DNA from: an uncultured Saprospiraceae bacterium
GTDB taxonomy: Bacteria > Bacteroidota > Bacteroidia > Chitinophagales > Saprospiraceae
Direction of reading: 5' to 3'
DNA: 48,379 nt
Assembly (NCBI GenBank): GCA_937923465.1
Contig: CALDUB010000394.1
Location: forward strand, 1-48,379
The number at the start of each line of letters is the position of its first letter. The first letter of the stretch is position 1. Of this stretch, positions 11,201 through 19,206 are shown one piece after another. The position numbers and the translations under genes are program-made. The notes below the pieces were generated by a model. It saw only the letters and a list, made by a program, of their open reading frames with translations. It was not told the origin of the DNA and ran no database searches.

Positions 11201-14200
11201 ATTTATCTGGATATTGCCTATGCCTGCTTCATCATTGTTAGCCATATTCTCATCTTCATCACTCCATACATTACCTGTTATCACATTTCCTTCAGACAAA
11301 CAATCACAATCGATTAATCCATCTAAATCATCATCTATACCATTATCACAGATTTCATCTACCACATCTACTTCGATGATTACTTCTGGCGTATAGGTTA
11401 TATTATCATTTGAGGTTGTGGCAACATTTATCAATAAATTACCAGCAGGAACGGAAGCAATGACACCGTCAAACTGCACTTGTGCCTCTTCTCCTGGATT
11501 TAAAGATAAAAAAGTAACAATTCCTCCTTCGTCTAATGGATACGGTGTAATACCTTGGTCGGCTATGCTTGCATTACCAGCAATAGAGACTATTCTGGTA
11601 GAATTTGCAATATATGCTACTTCACTTGGTAAAGCATCAGAAATTGAAAAATCTCCTGAAATAGGTACAAATCCAAGATTGGCCAAACCAATAGCATATT
11701 GAATCGTATCTCCAACATTATATTCATCGTTGTTATCAATATCTCCAATTAGTGTTACTGTTTTATAAGCAAAATATGGATTTAAACCTGGAATACCTGT
11801 ACCAACGTCTAATCCTGGTGCACCTACACTTGCAGTTGCGGCATCTTGTCCCCATATCGCAGAAAGCACAGCATCAGAAGTAGAATTACAGATATAGATT
11901 AACATACTCGTTTGGTCACCATCGGGGTCAAATGCTTGATATGCTTCTAATACATCTAATGTTTCGGTGACATCATATTGACGTCCAAAACTATCCGTAA
12001 ATGCGCCTTGTCCATTTCCATCATAGTCTATACAAATTGTGACAGGTCCAGTTGAACTACTAGACGCAGGATAGGCTGCGGTCACCCACACAGGGCTACC
12101 GTTCTCTGTTTCTGGTTTTGTGGGGTCTTGCCCTGGTGCCCAACCTGTAATAATCTGTTGACTGAGTTTATTTAAAGGTAAAAGAGCTGCCCCCCAATCC
12201 CATGTAGAATTTTCCGAACTACTAGCATTAGATGCATCGTGCAAGACGTATGCATAAAAATTAGCTCCTCCATTATTGTGTACCCGATAACCCGAAGACT
12301 CGGTTGCTATAAAGCTAGCAGTTCCTCCTGCGGGAACATTTAAAGTTGTGAAGTTACTATTTGTCGTCGTCTCAACATCTATCGTCATCGCTGACGTATT
12401 AGGATTGTAGATGTAATATTTTTGAGTACTCCCATAAACGGGACTGATGTAGTCGTTTGACCAGTTGGTAATAGGAGGAATGGTTAACCAACGACTTTCG
12501 TAACTATCACAAATATCACCTGTTATCATATTCACCTGAACAGGCTCAGAAGAATTTACTCTTCCTCCTCTCAAGATACCACCGTCTATCAGTTGACTTT
12601 GCCCTTTAGCTAAAGTTAATGTTTGTTCAAATGAACCGTTGTTATCTTTATCGATATTGATTACAGTACCGTCAGCTTGTGCCATTATTACAGCTCCTAC
12701 ATATTCGAAATATTGTAAAGAGGCATCTACGTTTTGTCCCGCAGGAAAACGATACTCCGTCCCCCAATCACTGGTAGGATAAACCTCTAATGCACCTGCA
12801 AAGAGTGTTTCAGAGCCTGCTGCCCACGCACTTCGCGTTACAGAAATAGGAAATGAAGTAGCAAAGCGGTCACCACCATCGTAGTCAAAAACGCTTTGTC
12901 GTGTACTCGGGACAATGGCATTATCTAAGACAATAACGGTACCTGCATAGAGTATATCAGAAGAAATACCTGGAGGTGCTCCATTAAATGGGTTTCCATC
13001 TCCCCATATTTGCGAGGTAGACTGAGTAGGATTAGAAACCTGAGTTTCAAAATCGTCTTCCCAATGGTCAAAATAGATTATTGAGTTATCTACAAAAATA
13101 GAAACAGATACGTAGCTATTAATGGGTTCTCCCGGAACTGGCGTACCCGAATTACAACTTGAGTTACTAGAGTTTCCTGGAAAAATTGTACTTAACGCCG
13201 TAAATACTTGGTCTTCAGGAAATGGTATGTGATATTCCTGTACAACGGGTTGGTAACAAGAATTACAATCACAATCGCTGTCCGCCTCATCAATATCTCC
13301 GTCGCCATCATCATCAATTGCATTATCACAAATTTCACTTTGACTACATTGGACTATGTTATCAAAGCTAATCGCATCTAGTACTAAATCATCTCCTCCT
13401 CCTGTTAAAGTCTTTATCTTAATATAACGCGCATCAACATTTGCGGACAAAGTGCTTTTTACGAAAGTATTGAACTCACCTGTACTTGGATTCACGGGAT
13501 TATCAACAAAACCTGTACTTGGATTTATTGACTCTGCTACCAACATATCTGCATTTGCTCCTGCACCATAAGATGTCTTTTTATGCCAATAGATAGAATA
13601 GGCCTGACCTGCCTTTAAAGTAAATCCTAAATCTAATATAATTTCATCTGCTGTATCGTATAATTCAGCAGCAACTCCGTCTGGACTTCCGTCGGCTTCA
13701 TTAGGGTTATTTACACCTATTTGCGATACTACAGAGACAGCAGAACCCGAGCCGATAGTATAGGTACTCCCTTCTCCACAATCACAATTAGGGTCGTACT
13801 CATCAACTAAGCCATCTCCGTCATCGTCTATTCCATTATTACAAATATTGAGACTACTGGTTATTGCTTCTAAGCTCCACGAGTTTAGTGAACCACCATC
13901 CTGCGCATAGTAATCATAAACCTGTAATGTCCAAGTTCCGCTAAGTTCTTCTCCATCAAATTCTGACATTAAGGTAAGAACAGAGTGGTTCTCTCCGTCA
14001 TTGGGTGGACAGCTAACCAAACTAGCTTCATCATCTACAATGAAAATAATGTCGTCATTATTTCCACAGTGATTATTATACAGTAGTACACTTGTTCCTG
14101 CAGGACTAATCAGCGTAACATCTAAATCCCCTACATAAGTATGCGAGATATTCAAATCAAGATTTAGGTCTTCGATAGTAAGCCCAGGCTCATTAATAAC

Positions 14201-14893
14201 TAAAGTTGAGGTAATTGTTGTTGCTCCAGTACTTATAATTGTTAAAGGAACATCCGTGCTTGTATATGTAGAAGTTTGTTGAATTTCAGTTAGACAGAAT
14301 TCGTCTATATACAAAAATCCATTCGCCTGTTTTTCTATAAAAATTAATAACTCAGTTGCACTAGAAGGAGATGTACTAGAAACTGTAAACTCTGTGTAAT
14401 TAGCCGTATTGGGAATATTGACAGTATTGATGCCAACATCTGCCCCCGAAGAGTCTAACCAGCGCAAGCTTACTTCAGCATTAGCCGATAAAGTATTTGC
14501 TTTAGCTTGAAAAGTTAAAGTGTAATCAGAGTTTGTATTGATATCTAAGACAGTAGAATAAATCGTTCCAGCAGCGGTTCCTATGCGTGCTGCATTTGTG
14601 CCTGCGGCAGCATCTGTTGTAATACTTGCATTTGCTCCAAATGACCAGTCAACGACGCCATTTTCAAAACTAGGATTTTCTGGTGGTTCACAGTTCGCGA
14701 CTACAGCAATGCTCGCTGACACTGGTAAACTTGCTGCTAATTTTAAGTTGATAACAGTTTCTATTTTTTCGAGTGCTTGCTCAAAAAAACTCTTTTCATA
14801 TATATATTTATCGTTTCCAAATACCGCACTTGGAAAAATTAAGAGGGTAGCTGTTACTGCTATTATGCAGAAAACTCTCAAACGATTTAACAT
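5201..14893 (-). CDS. Giant multidomain secreted protein (3230 aa) with P-domain, PA14 and PKD-like repeats
   Basis: A signal peptide (residues 1-26, ending PSAVFG) precedes a long mosaic. There is a subtilisin-type P/Homo B domain at about 204-347 (NISHTYVGDLDVTLISPAGT), and a large region at about 548-925 that resembles IgGFc-binding-protein N-terminal domains. These are followed by DUF11 (about 1044-1172), an SdrD B-like segment (about 1198-1290), a jelly-roll-like segment (about 1785-1970), PA14 (about 2115-2272; YTFYISSDDNSELYLS) and several PKD/Ig-like repeats (about 2290-3075; TYTWDNGLG). Acidic calcium-binding-like linkers of the form NGIDDDGDG separate many of the domains (about 348, 524, 1185, 1501, 2091, 2278 and 3081). 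The protein ends in a cysteine-rich tail, CTCCN, and I see no standard T9SS sorting domain, which is odd for such a protein. A role in adhesion or carbohydrate binding at the cell surface is inferred. The coding frame is intact throughout. Confidence 0.95.
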   Translation of the reverse strand: MLNRLRVFCIIAVTATLLIFPSAVFGNDKYIYEKSFFEQALEKIETVINLKLAASLPVSASIAVVANCEPPENPSFENGVVDWSFGANASITTDAAAGTNAARIGTAAGTIYSTVLDINTNSDYTLTFQAKANTLSANAEVSLRWLDSSGADVGINTVNIPNTANYTEFTVSSTSPSSATELLIFIEKQANGFLYIDEFCLTEIQQTSTYTSTDVPLTIISTGATTITSTLVINEPGLTIEDLNLDLNISHTYVGDLDVTLISPAGTSVLLYNNHCGNNDDIIFIVDDEASLVSCPPNDGENHSVLTLMSEFDGEELSGTWTLQVYDYYAQDGGSLNSWSLEAITSSLNICNNGIDDDGDGLVDEYDPNCDCGEGSTYTIGSGSAVSVVSQIGVNNPNEADGSPDGVAAELYDTADEIILDLGFTLKAGQAYSIYWHKKTSYGAGANADMLVAESINPSTGFVDNPVNPSTGEFNTFVKSTLSANVDARYIKIKTLTGGGDDLVLDAISFDNIVQCSQSEICDNAIDDDGDGDIDEADSDCDCNSCYQPVVQEYHIPFPEDQVFTALSTIFPGNSSNSSCNSGTPVPGEPINSYVSVSIFVDNSIIYFDHWEDDFETQVSNPTQSTSQIWGDGNPFNGAPPGISSDILYAGTVIVLDNAIVPSTRQSVFDYDGGDRFATSFPISVTRSAWAAGSETLFAGALEVYPTSDWGTEYRFPAGQNVDASLQYFEYVGAVIMAQADGTVINIDKDNNGSFEQTLTLAKGQSQLIDGGILRGGRVNSSEPVQVNMITGDICDSYESRWLTIPPITNWSNDYISPVYGSTQKYYIYNPNTSAMTIDVETTTNSNFTTLNVPAGGTASFIATESSGYRVHNNGGANFYAYVLHDASNASSSENSTWDWGAALLPLNKLSQQIITGWAPGQDPTKPETENGSPVWVTAAYPASSSSTGPVTICIDYDGNGQGAFTDSFGRQYDVTETLDVLEAYQAFDPDGDQTSMLIYICNSTSDAVLSAIWGQDAATASVGAPGLDVGTGIPGLNPYFAYKTVTLIGDIDNNDEYNVGDTIQYAIGLANLGFVPISGDFSISDALPSEVAYIANSTRIVSIAGNASIADQGITPYPLDEGGIVTFLSLNPGEEAQVQFDGVIASVPAGNLLINVATTSNDNITYTPEVIIEVDVVDEICDNGIDDDLDGLIDCDCLSEGNVITGNVWSDEDENMANNDEAGIGNIQINIYLDENGDGDIDAGDNIISTTTTDANGNYAAEVSGGVASSRVSANNDDGEEHRGFFFQGAMNRNNGNLRLGNAGSQTFSPTLVGTRFRNLDIPQGATITNAYIEFTADASFGGAGNLTILGEDIDDAPGLGNGYNNISSRTATTAVGTWSDVPSWFAEQVYETPDISNVVQEIVDRGGWSSGNDMFFSFFGDARRSAYSFNGDSDKAPRLVVQYSVYPSNYIIEIDNGSILAYSAGASLTTPNETTVEFNGKNEFSCDNNFGLKVVEICGNNVDDDFDGDTDCDDIDCGVDITVGNNGPVCAGAVVQLSGLSETDYTGTTTFSWTGPNGFTSTEQNPTLVNATASMAGTYTFTATNDNGCASSANTVVVIQVDCSGICDQVIQVTPTNPTECFLDNGSIFVTEYGTNPSFYQNSIDGVNWFESEHTYSSLVVGNYTIFLRDKVTGITCRTVNIDLIVQDETIYTGENVTPASSCFATDGSIQLIGVDGTDRVSWISSTSPSYVLISTLSPANTITGLTPGTYYVRVVRGNNNYCYSERIVEVPNGGTPCDDELCEGNTRVNLFPNGDFGTGVFVNGSPLEIGATSYGYTPMTCTSPNDGQYSIINTSDCDGNGNGIYNAFIVTDDHTPGDINGYMMLVNASFNPDIALERTVTGLCEDTEYEFSLWINNVQPQAPIKPNLTFLINGVGQHTTGNITASGWQKVGFTFFTGNTTSSIFSIRNNAPGGFGNDWAIDDVFVGLCQPEVVNTNTVDKCFDAKDETLDFVINDDNKQFIYYQFEESRDNGATWTSLGTPQIGTFIGGTYTATLSFPAPLTNAYDGRQYTVILGTTLANLTNGCEVEAENSTTLNIIACDEICSNNNDDDGDGLTPPYDPDCQDCPIGSITYHRWNNQPGNDIEELTTDPDYPNNPDVAETRTSFESAVNYGDQYGVRMVGYLHPTETGNYTFYISSDDNSELYLSTDNLMSNKELIASVPGWAPANNLTKYPSQTSVTISLQAGERYFIEGLQSEGSGGDHLQVFWSTPSNATPTIIAGQYLSPYGCEICGDGLDNDGNNLTDCDDILCETPTISAGANITVCEGETVNLSALASGGDGNYTYTWDNGLGTGSTKSFQGTASSTSNSIINYTVTVTDGNGCVATDIVRVTVRSNPVVSATAASEYCGQGNGTITFTFTDNTNRTGIAFSINNGASYPYSTNDNTGTFTTPGLSAGTYQLFTRWGDTSCPVDLGSITLSDAPPPVVTASVNDNDICEGETVTLTAAGSSGTGTLTYAWSNSAGSGTSVNVTPTTTTTYTVTVTDSEGCTSTDQVIVNVTSNFDDGGTIGTDESNCDSFNPANITNIVSPTGGTNGTLEYSWQSRESTGSGTWTSWSTISGETGLTYNPTTISVTTQYQRLSRRLPCTQWQISNTVTKLVNELPVVNAGADINVCAGETVNLSATASGGDGNYTYAWDNGLGAGASHSFIATAPTTANEITDYAVTVTDGNGCIDLDFIRVQVYSIPNVTSTSTSSNCGQANGSITLNFIDNNNRTGIEFSIDGGASYPYSTNDNTGSITIPDLVAGFYNIYSRWDGSQCPVSVGTEVIDDLGGPTVLVGNDQTVCTGESVTITATGSGGTGGLTYTWDNGLGNGVSHTFVPPASLTRDLTTVYTVTVVDGAGCSAFANVSITVVSQPSTIVNTSDEHCGLGDGYIIVTFTDNADQFQLEFSIDGGASYPYSVQDAAGSFVIENLSAGTYDLWARWGDGDCPASIQSVSLINSPDISVVASPDTDICLGEGIDITAQASGGTYPYMYTWDNGLGNGQSKTVYPTTNTTYSVTATDNFGCTATDNVVVTILPYTNALCSECIDPADNDNDGVCASEDCDDADPNIPAAVGTSCDDGSAFTINDAIQQDSCTCLGDYIACSTTLDVSVEQPNYNDNGTASNLSDDTFTFDVTISGTGTGWIANGQTGTYGQTVTFGPYTVDTAGITFDVLDQDNPNCQENISVNISSCIYSGVCTCCN

Positions 14894-15697
14894 GTGTTAT
14901 TTTTATTCTGTGAAATGCTGAAATAGTCCTTGCTTAATTAAATAAGAATTACTACTTAACATTTCTAAAGTATTTGTTTATCACACGAGGGAGTACTCTC
15001 CTCTTTGAAAAAATTAAGAAAGGAAAGGAAAGATTAGTATATAAAAAGGTTATCTACAGTGTACTTAGCTTCTCTCTTATAGCCTATATCAAAATATTTT
15101 AACCCTTCGCAGCATGTACATGTCTACATGTGAACAAATTAAAAATGCAAGAACTATACCACGTATAAGTGATTTTCATTACAAGTATAGAGAGAGGTAA
15201 CACTAACAACTTGTATACACAGGGAAAAACTAAAAAATTATCTTTTTTTTGACGAAAGTATCTTTATTTGTTCTAAAATTTTATGTTACAAGAACCAGTC
15301 ACAACACTAATTTACAGATATATAACTATTTGAAAAACAAAAACTTAGGTGAAATTAAAATTATTTATTTCAGTAATTAAATGTCACATATTTTTCCTAA
15401 ATATCGAGTTTTGGTCTGATTTTCTCTATTATATTGCACATAACATTATTTCTCCCTTTTTTATTAATTACTATTTCTATTCCCCTGTTCTACATCAATC
15501 ACCGATTTCATCCCCTAAAGCTTAGCTTCTTTACCTAATCAATAAAACAATGTAATAATGACTCCTTCATCTGAAATAAATCAAATATTGGACTTATCAT
15601 TTCACTATCGTTACAAGAAGTCAATAAAACTTCACTTTTAGAGATGATAGACATCCTAACAAGTGATTAATCCGAGAAAAAATTTAAACACTGACTT
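14894..15697. other. AT-rich intergenic region between divergent genes
   Basis: These 804 bases separate the divergent starts of the giant gene (14893, minus) and the small secreted protein (15698, plus). No open frame here resembles a gene. A short dyad of acatgt words lies at about 15113-15132 (catgtacatgtctacatgtg) and could be an operator, but this is weak. I did not find a convincing TAnnTTTG promoter for either gene. Confidence 0.5.
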
Positions 15698-16369
15698 ATG
15701 ACAAAGCATTATATTTTTACAATAACCCTTCTTTGCGCACTATTCATTAATACTTATTCAGCTAAAGCTGAGTGTCAGTATGATGAAGTAGTACAGGCTG
15801 CTCAATTCCAAATCGGTATTATGCTGACGTGGAGTACTCATGCTGAAATTGACCACGAGCGTTTCATAATTGAAAAATCAGACAATGGTATTGATTTTTC
15901 AGAAATAGGAACAGTCACAGGAGGAGGCACTACTGAAAATTTAAAGGAGTACAACTTCTTACACATCTACCCTAGTGAAAATAGACTGTATTATCGTCTT
16001 AGAGAAATAGACTTTAACGGTGTCATTAGTTATTCCGATATTGTTATTTTTGAGAATAAAGAACCATCTTTAGTACATGTAGTTCGTCTTTCAGATGCTT
16101 TTGCTAGCGAAGAATTTAGTATTAAGTTAGATAGCTACACCGAAGGTAACTTGCAATACAATTTAAAAAACTGGCAAGGAGATTTACTGAATAGCCAAGA
16201 GTTGGCATTAACTAATGGATTGAATGACATCAATATTGATGTTAAAGATTTAAAAGTTGGTATATACAAACTTGATTTAGTCTTAAATGACAAGTTACTA
16301 GATGTGCTAACCTTTAAAAGGGCAGAGAGAGAAGGAGAGGAAAAAATTCCTATGGTTCGTAAGAATTAA
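15698..16369 (+). CDS. Small secreted protein with fibronectin-like and degenerate T9SS-type C-terminal region
   Basis: This 223-residue protein starts with a signal peptide (about 1-24, ending SAKA). Residues about 42-118 match the beta-sandwich module that usually precedes T9SS sorting domains in Bacteroidota (MLTWSTHAEIDHERFIIEKS, then LYYRLREIDFNGVISYS). The same module occurs in the 311-residue protein at 42482-43417. The last 90 residues have the rhythm of a sorting domain (GLNDINIDVKDLKVGIYKL), but the PNP signature is missing and a charged tail of about 16 residues (RAEREGEEKIPMVRKN) follows the final strand. It is probably exported by Sec. Whether T9SS uses it is uncertain, and the function is unknown. 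It is a single-gene unit that converges on map across a shared terminator. Confidence 0.9.
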   Translation: MTKHYIFTITLLCALFINTYSAKAECQYDEVVQAAQFQIGIMLTWSTHAEIDHERFIIEKSDNGIDFSEIGTVTGGGTTENLKEYNFLHIYPSENRLYYRLREIDFNGVISYSDIVIFENKEPSLVHVVRLSDAFASEEFSIKLDSYTEGNLQYNLKNWQGDLLNSQELALTNGLNDINIDVKDLKVGIYKLDLVLNDKLLDVLTFKRAEREGEEKIPMVRKN

Positions 16370-16386
16370 TGATGTTACAAAAACAG

Positions 16387-16425
16387 AAAAGCCTCATTTC
16401 GAAATATTCGAAATGAGGCTTTTTT
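16387..16425. terminator. Bidirectional terminator between the secreted protein gene and map
   Basis: A perfect 12-bp stem, gcctcatttcga (16391-16402) with tcgaaatgaggc (16408-16419), has a 5-nt loop. Six T follow on the plus strand and four T on the minus strand. It ends both the plus-strand gene stopping at 16369 and the S10-spc cluster after map. Confidence 0.9.
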
Positions 16426-16445
16426 CATAAAATAAAGAAGAAAGA

Positions 16446-17285
16446 TCAGGCGTAAATTCCAATTAAATTCACTTCCCTTAATTCTGGATTGGCGCTGATA
16501 GCCGCTTCAACCACAGAATGGTCTGATAATATATCAGCTCCACTTTCTCTCACTGCTATCATATATTCAAAGTGAGCCGAAGGCTTATTATCTTTAGTTA
16601 GAATAGTCCAACCGTCTTCTGCTTGATAAACTTCTTTTCTCCCAAGGTTCACCATTGGTTCAATTGCGACAACTAAACCCTCTTGTATTTTAGGTCCTTT
16701 TCCCTTTTTACCAAAATTGGGGACTTCAGGTGCTTCATGTAAACTACGCCCTAAGCCATGTCCGACTAATTCACGGACACAACTCATCCGATGTTGACGT
16801 TCTACATAGCTTTGAATTAAATGGCTAACATCTCCTATCCTGCGTCCTACTTTAAAAGCATCTACCCCCATTTGTAAAGAAGTCTTAGTCACTTCTAGTA
16901 ATTTCATACCTGCCTTAGATACATTTCCTAAAGCGAAAGTATGTGCACTGTCACCGTAATAACCATGCTTTAACGTACCACAATCTACTGAAATAATATC
17001 ACCGTCTTCAAATGGCTTATCGGTAGGCATTCCGTGTACTACTGCTGAGTTTAAGGAAACCTGAATAGTGTATGGGTAGTCATACATTCCTAAAAAACCA
17101 GGAACGGCTCCATTATCACGGATTAATTCTTCTGCTTCTTTATTAAGCTCCAAACCTGTCATCCCTGGACGTAGGCGACTAGCGCAATGTGCCAAGACTT
17201 TGCTTACCAATGCCCCATTTTCACGTAGCAATTCAATTTCTTCGTCTGTTTTGTAGTAAATGACTTTACTCTTATCTGTCTTCAT
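16446..17285 (-). CDS. map: Methionine aminopeptidase, type I
   Basis: The enzyme removes the initiator methionine from new proteins in the cytoplasm. The 279-residue sequence aligns over its whole length with MetAP type I. The metal ligands are all visible: D101 (SVDCG), D112 (GDSAHTF), H176 (VGHGLGRSLHEAP), E209 (VAIEPM) and E240 (HFEYMIAV), and the substrate-contact histidine is H84 (VVHGMP). The segment HFEYMIAV differs from the more usual HFEHTVAV. It is the last gene of the cluster, 151 nt after secY, and has its own promoter-like site at 17366-17394. In many bacteria infA and rpmJ follow map; here a strong terminator and a converging gene follow instead. Confidence 0.97.
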   Translation of the reverse strand: MKTDKSKVIYYKTDEEIELLRENGALVSKVLAHCASRLRPGMTGLELNKEAEELIRDNGAVPGFLGMYDYPYTIQVSLNSAVVHGMPTDKPFEDGDIISVDCGTLKHGYYGDSAHTFALGNVSKAGMKLLEVTKTSLQMGVDAFKVGRRIGDVSHLIQSYVERQHRMSCVRELVGHGLGRSLHEAPEVPNFGKKGKGPKIQEGLVVAIEPMVNLGRKEVYQAEDGWTILTKDNKPSAHFEYMIAVRESGADILSDHSVVEAAISANPELREVNLIGIYA

Positions 17286-17334
17286 TAAATCTCTTTCTTA
17301 GATTGTAACGGCTGAGCCGTTGATATAAAACAAC

Positions 17335-17364
17335 AGCGGAGAATGAAACAATTCATTCTCCGCT
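17335..17364 (-). repeat. 13-bp hairpin between secY and map
   Basis: The arms agcggagaatgaa (17335-17347) and ttcattctccgct (17352-17364) pair perfectly around a 4-nt loop. On the minus strand a weak T-rich stretch (GTTGTTTTAT) follows. The hairpin begins 1 nt after the -7 box of the map promoter, so it could form the very 5' end of the map transcript. It could instead be a terminator for secY. The sequence does not decide between the two. Confidence 0.7.
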
Positions 17365-17365
17365 G

Positions 17366-17394
17366 CAAAGATACGATTTTAATAATCGCATCAA
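17366..17394 (-). promoter_or_regulatory. Bacteroidota-type promoter for map
   Basis: On the minus strand a -33 TTG (17392-17394) and a -7 box TATCTTTG (17366-17373) are 18 nt apart. They match the TTG / TAnnTTTG consensus of the Bacteroidota housekeeping sigma factor. This would let map be made independently of the long ribosomal transcript. Confidence 0.7.
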
Positions 17395-17436
17395 GAAGGT
17401 TTTGATAGCAATAATCAGAACCAGTATTTTTTAATC

Positions 17437-18804
17437 CTACATAGGAGCGCCAATACCTTGCATACGGCTACGACCTTGGATACGTCCGTCTTTTACTAAT
17501 CCGTCATAACGACGCATCAATAAGTGACTTTCTACTTGGTCTAAAGTATCTAGGATTACTGCTACGATGATAAGTAATGAAGTACCACCGAAGAATAATG
17601 CGAAAGATTGATTAATTCCAGCCATGCTTGCGAAAGCAGGAAGGATAGCAATCAGACCTAAGAAGATAGAACCTGGCAAGGTAATACGCGTTGTTACTGA
17701 ATCAATGAAATCAGCAGTTGGTTTACCTGGCTTGATACCTGGAATAAATGCATTCTGACGTTTCAAGTAATCTGCATACTGTGTTGGATTTACCAATAAT
17801 GCCGTGTAGACATAAGTAAAGATAACAACCAATAGGAATGCTAGGATTGACGAAGGCAAAGAGAAAGGGTTGCTTAATGCTAAAACCCAGTCTGGAGGCG
17901 TACCACCATTTCCTGAAGCCAAAGTACCACCAATTGTCGCTGGCAAAAACATCAATGCTTGAGCAAAGATGATAGGCATTACACCCGCAGCGTTAACTTT
18001 TAATGGAATGTAATCACGTGCACCTGCCATTGGCAATGCCGCTGCTCCACGTCCAACGCTTCGCTTAGCAAACTGGATTGGTATCTTACGTACTGCTTGT
18101 ACGATAGCAACTGTCACCATTACGATGAAGAAGAAAACGACCAACTCAAGAATGAAAGTGAATAAAGCACCAGCTTTCAAACCTAACTCAGCAGCTAATG
18201 CTTGAGGTAAAGAAGCTACGATACCTACTGTGATTAATAGAGAAATACCGTTTCCGATACCTCTATCTGTAATTTTTTCACCTAACCACATAGCAAAGAT
18301 AGTACCTGCAGATAGGATAACAATGTTAGAAATCCAAAATACAGCTTCAGGCATTCCTTCAGCAATATATCCTTGTGATTTTACATAAGTCAAATATCCA
18401 CCACCTTGTACTAAGGTAATCGCCAATGTTAAAAGGCGTGTGATTTGACCAATTTTTTTACGTCCTGACTCCCCTTCCTTCTGTTGAAGACGTTGGAAAT
18501 AAGGTACTGCGAAACCTAACAACTGCACGATAATCGATGCCGTAATGTAAGGCATAATACCTAAAGCCATAACAGAAGCCAAACTAAATGCACCACCTGT
18601 AAACAAGTTAATGAAATCAAATAAGTTTTGTGCGTCTCCTGCGCTTGCTGCACTGGCAGCGGCAACAGCATCAGGGTCAACTCCAGGAAGAGTGACGTAA
18701 GAAGCTAAGCGATATACAGCAAGAATACCAATCGTAAAAAGGATGCGCTCACGCAATTCCTTTATCTTCCAGATATTTTGGATAGTGGTAATAAATCTTT
18801 TCAT
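17437..18804 (-). CDS. secY: Protein translocase subunit SecY
   Basis: SecY is the channel of the Sec translocon in the inner membrane. It would carry the many signal-peptide proteins of this window to the periplasm. The 455 residues contain about ten hydrophobic helices, the N-terminal motif RILFTIGILAVYRLASYVTLPG, here read across residues 20-41, and the cytoplasmic-loop region around KRSVGRGAAALP and the PGIKPGKPTADFID segment. Length and motif order fit the family, with no extension or break. It lies 402 nt downstream of rplO and 151 nt upstream of map. The long spacer after rplO is unusual and may hold its own control signals. Confidence 0.98.
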   Translation of the reverse strand: MKRFITTIQNIWKIKELRERILFTIGILAVYRLASYVTLPGVDPDAVAAASAASAGDAQNLFDFINLFTGGAFSLASVMALGIMPYITASIIVQLLGFAVPYFQRLQQKEGESGRKKIGQITRLLTLAITLVQGGGYLTYVKSQGYIAEGMPEAVFWISNIVILSAGTIFAMWLGEKITDRGIGNGISLLITVGIVASLPQALAAELGLKAGALFTFILELVVFFFIVMVTVAIVQAVRKIPIQFAKRSVGRGAAALPMAGARDYIPLKVNAAGVMPIIFAQALMFLPATIGGTLASGNGGTPPDWVLALSNPFSLPSSILAFLLVVIFTYVYTALLVNPTQYADYLKRQNAFIPGIKPGKPTADFIDSVTTRITLPGSIFLGLIAILPAFASMAGINQSFALFFGGTSLLIIVAVILDTLDQVESHLLMRRYDGLVKDGRIQGRSRMQGIGAPM

Positions 18805-19206
18805 CTCTATTTATTAAAAATGTTCGGTTTTCGAGCAAAATCAGTAACCTCTGTGGTAACTTAGCAAGTCCGTATTAATCGTATTGCCTTTCTTCTCTTT
18901 AACCTTTAAAATGGGAGCGTTTTAAAAGTGTATGATATTCTCTCTATAGTTGCTTTCCTAAAAAAGCAGAAATTGGAGAGTGTATTAAAAAATACACTTT
19001 CGCTAACGTACTCAATTGGAGAACAAACATATTAAATATTATTAGCATAGTACGCTAAAACTTTGCCAATAGTTTAATTTTCTCCAACATTTCTCGGTTA
19101 TATGCAAAAGACTTTAACAACCCAAAAGCCTTTAACTATAATTAGATAAAGGCTTTCAGGGCGAATCATTCCTAAAAATAATTCTCAGTCTTTTTTTGCC
19201 GAAAGA
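18805..19206. other. Long spacer between rplO and secY
   Basis: These 402 bases hold no gene. Near rplO there is a 10-bp inverted repeat, aaagccttta (19125-19134) with taaaggcttt (19147-19156). On the minus strand it is followed by TTTTGGG, so it could be a weak terminator or attenuator after rplO. A TATGTTTG word on the minus strand (19024-19031) resembles a -7 box but has no properly spaced TTG. Confidence 0.55.
19125..19156 (-). terminator. Possible attenuator hairpin after rplO
   Basis: A 10-bp perfect stem with a 12-nt loop lies about 50 nt past the rplO stop. Only four T follow, so full termination is doubtful. It may reduce read-through into secY. Confidence 0.4.
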
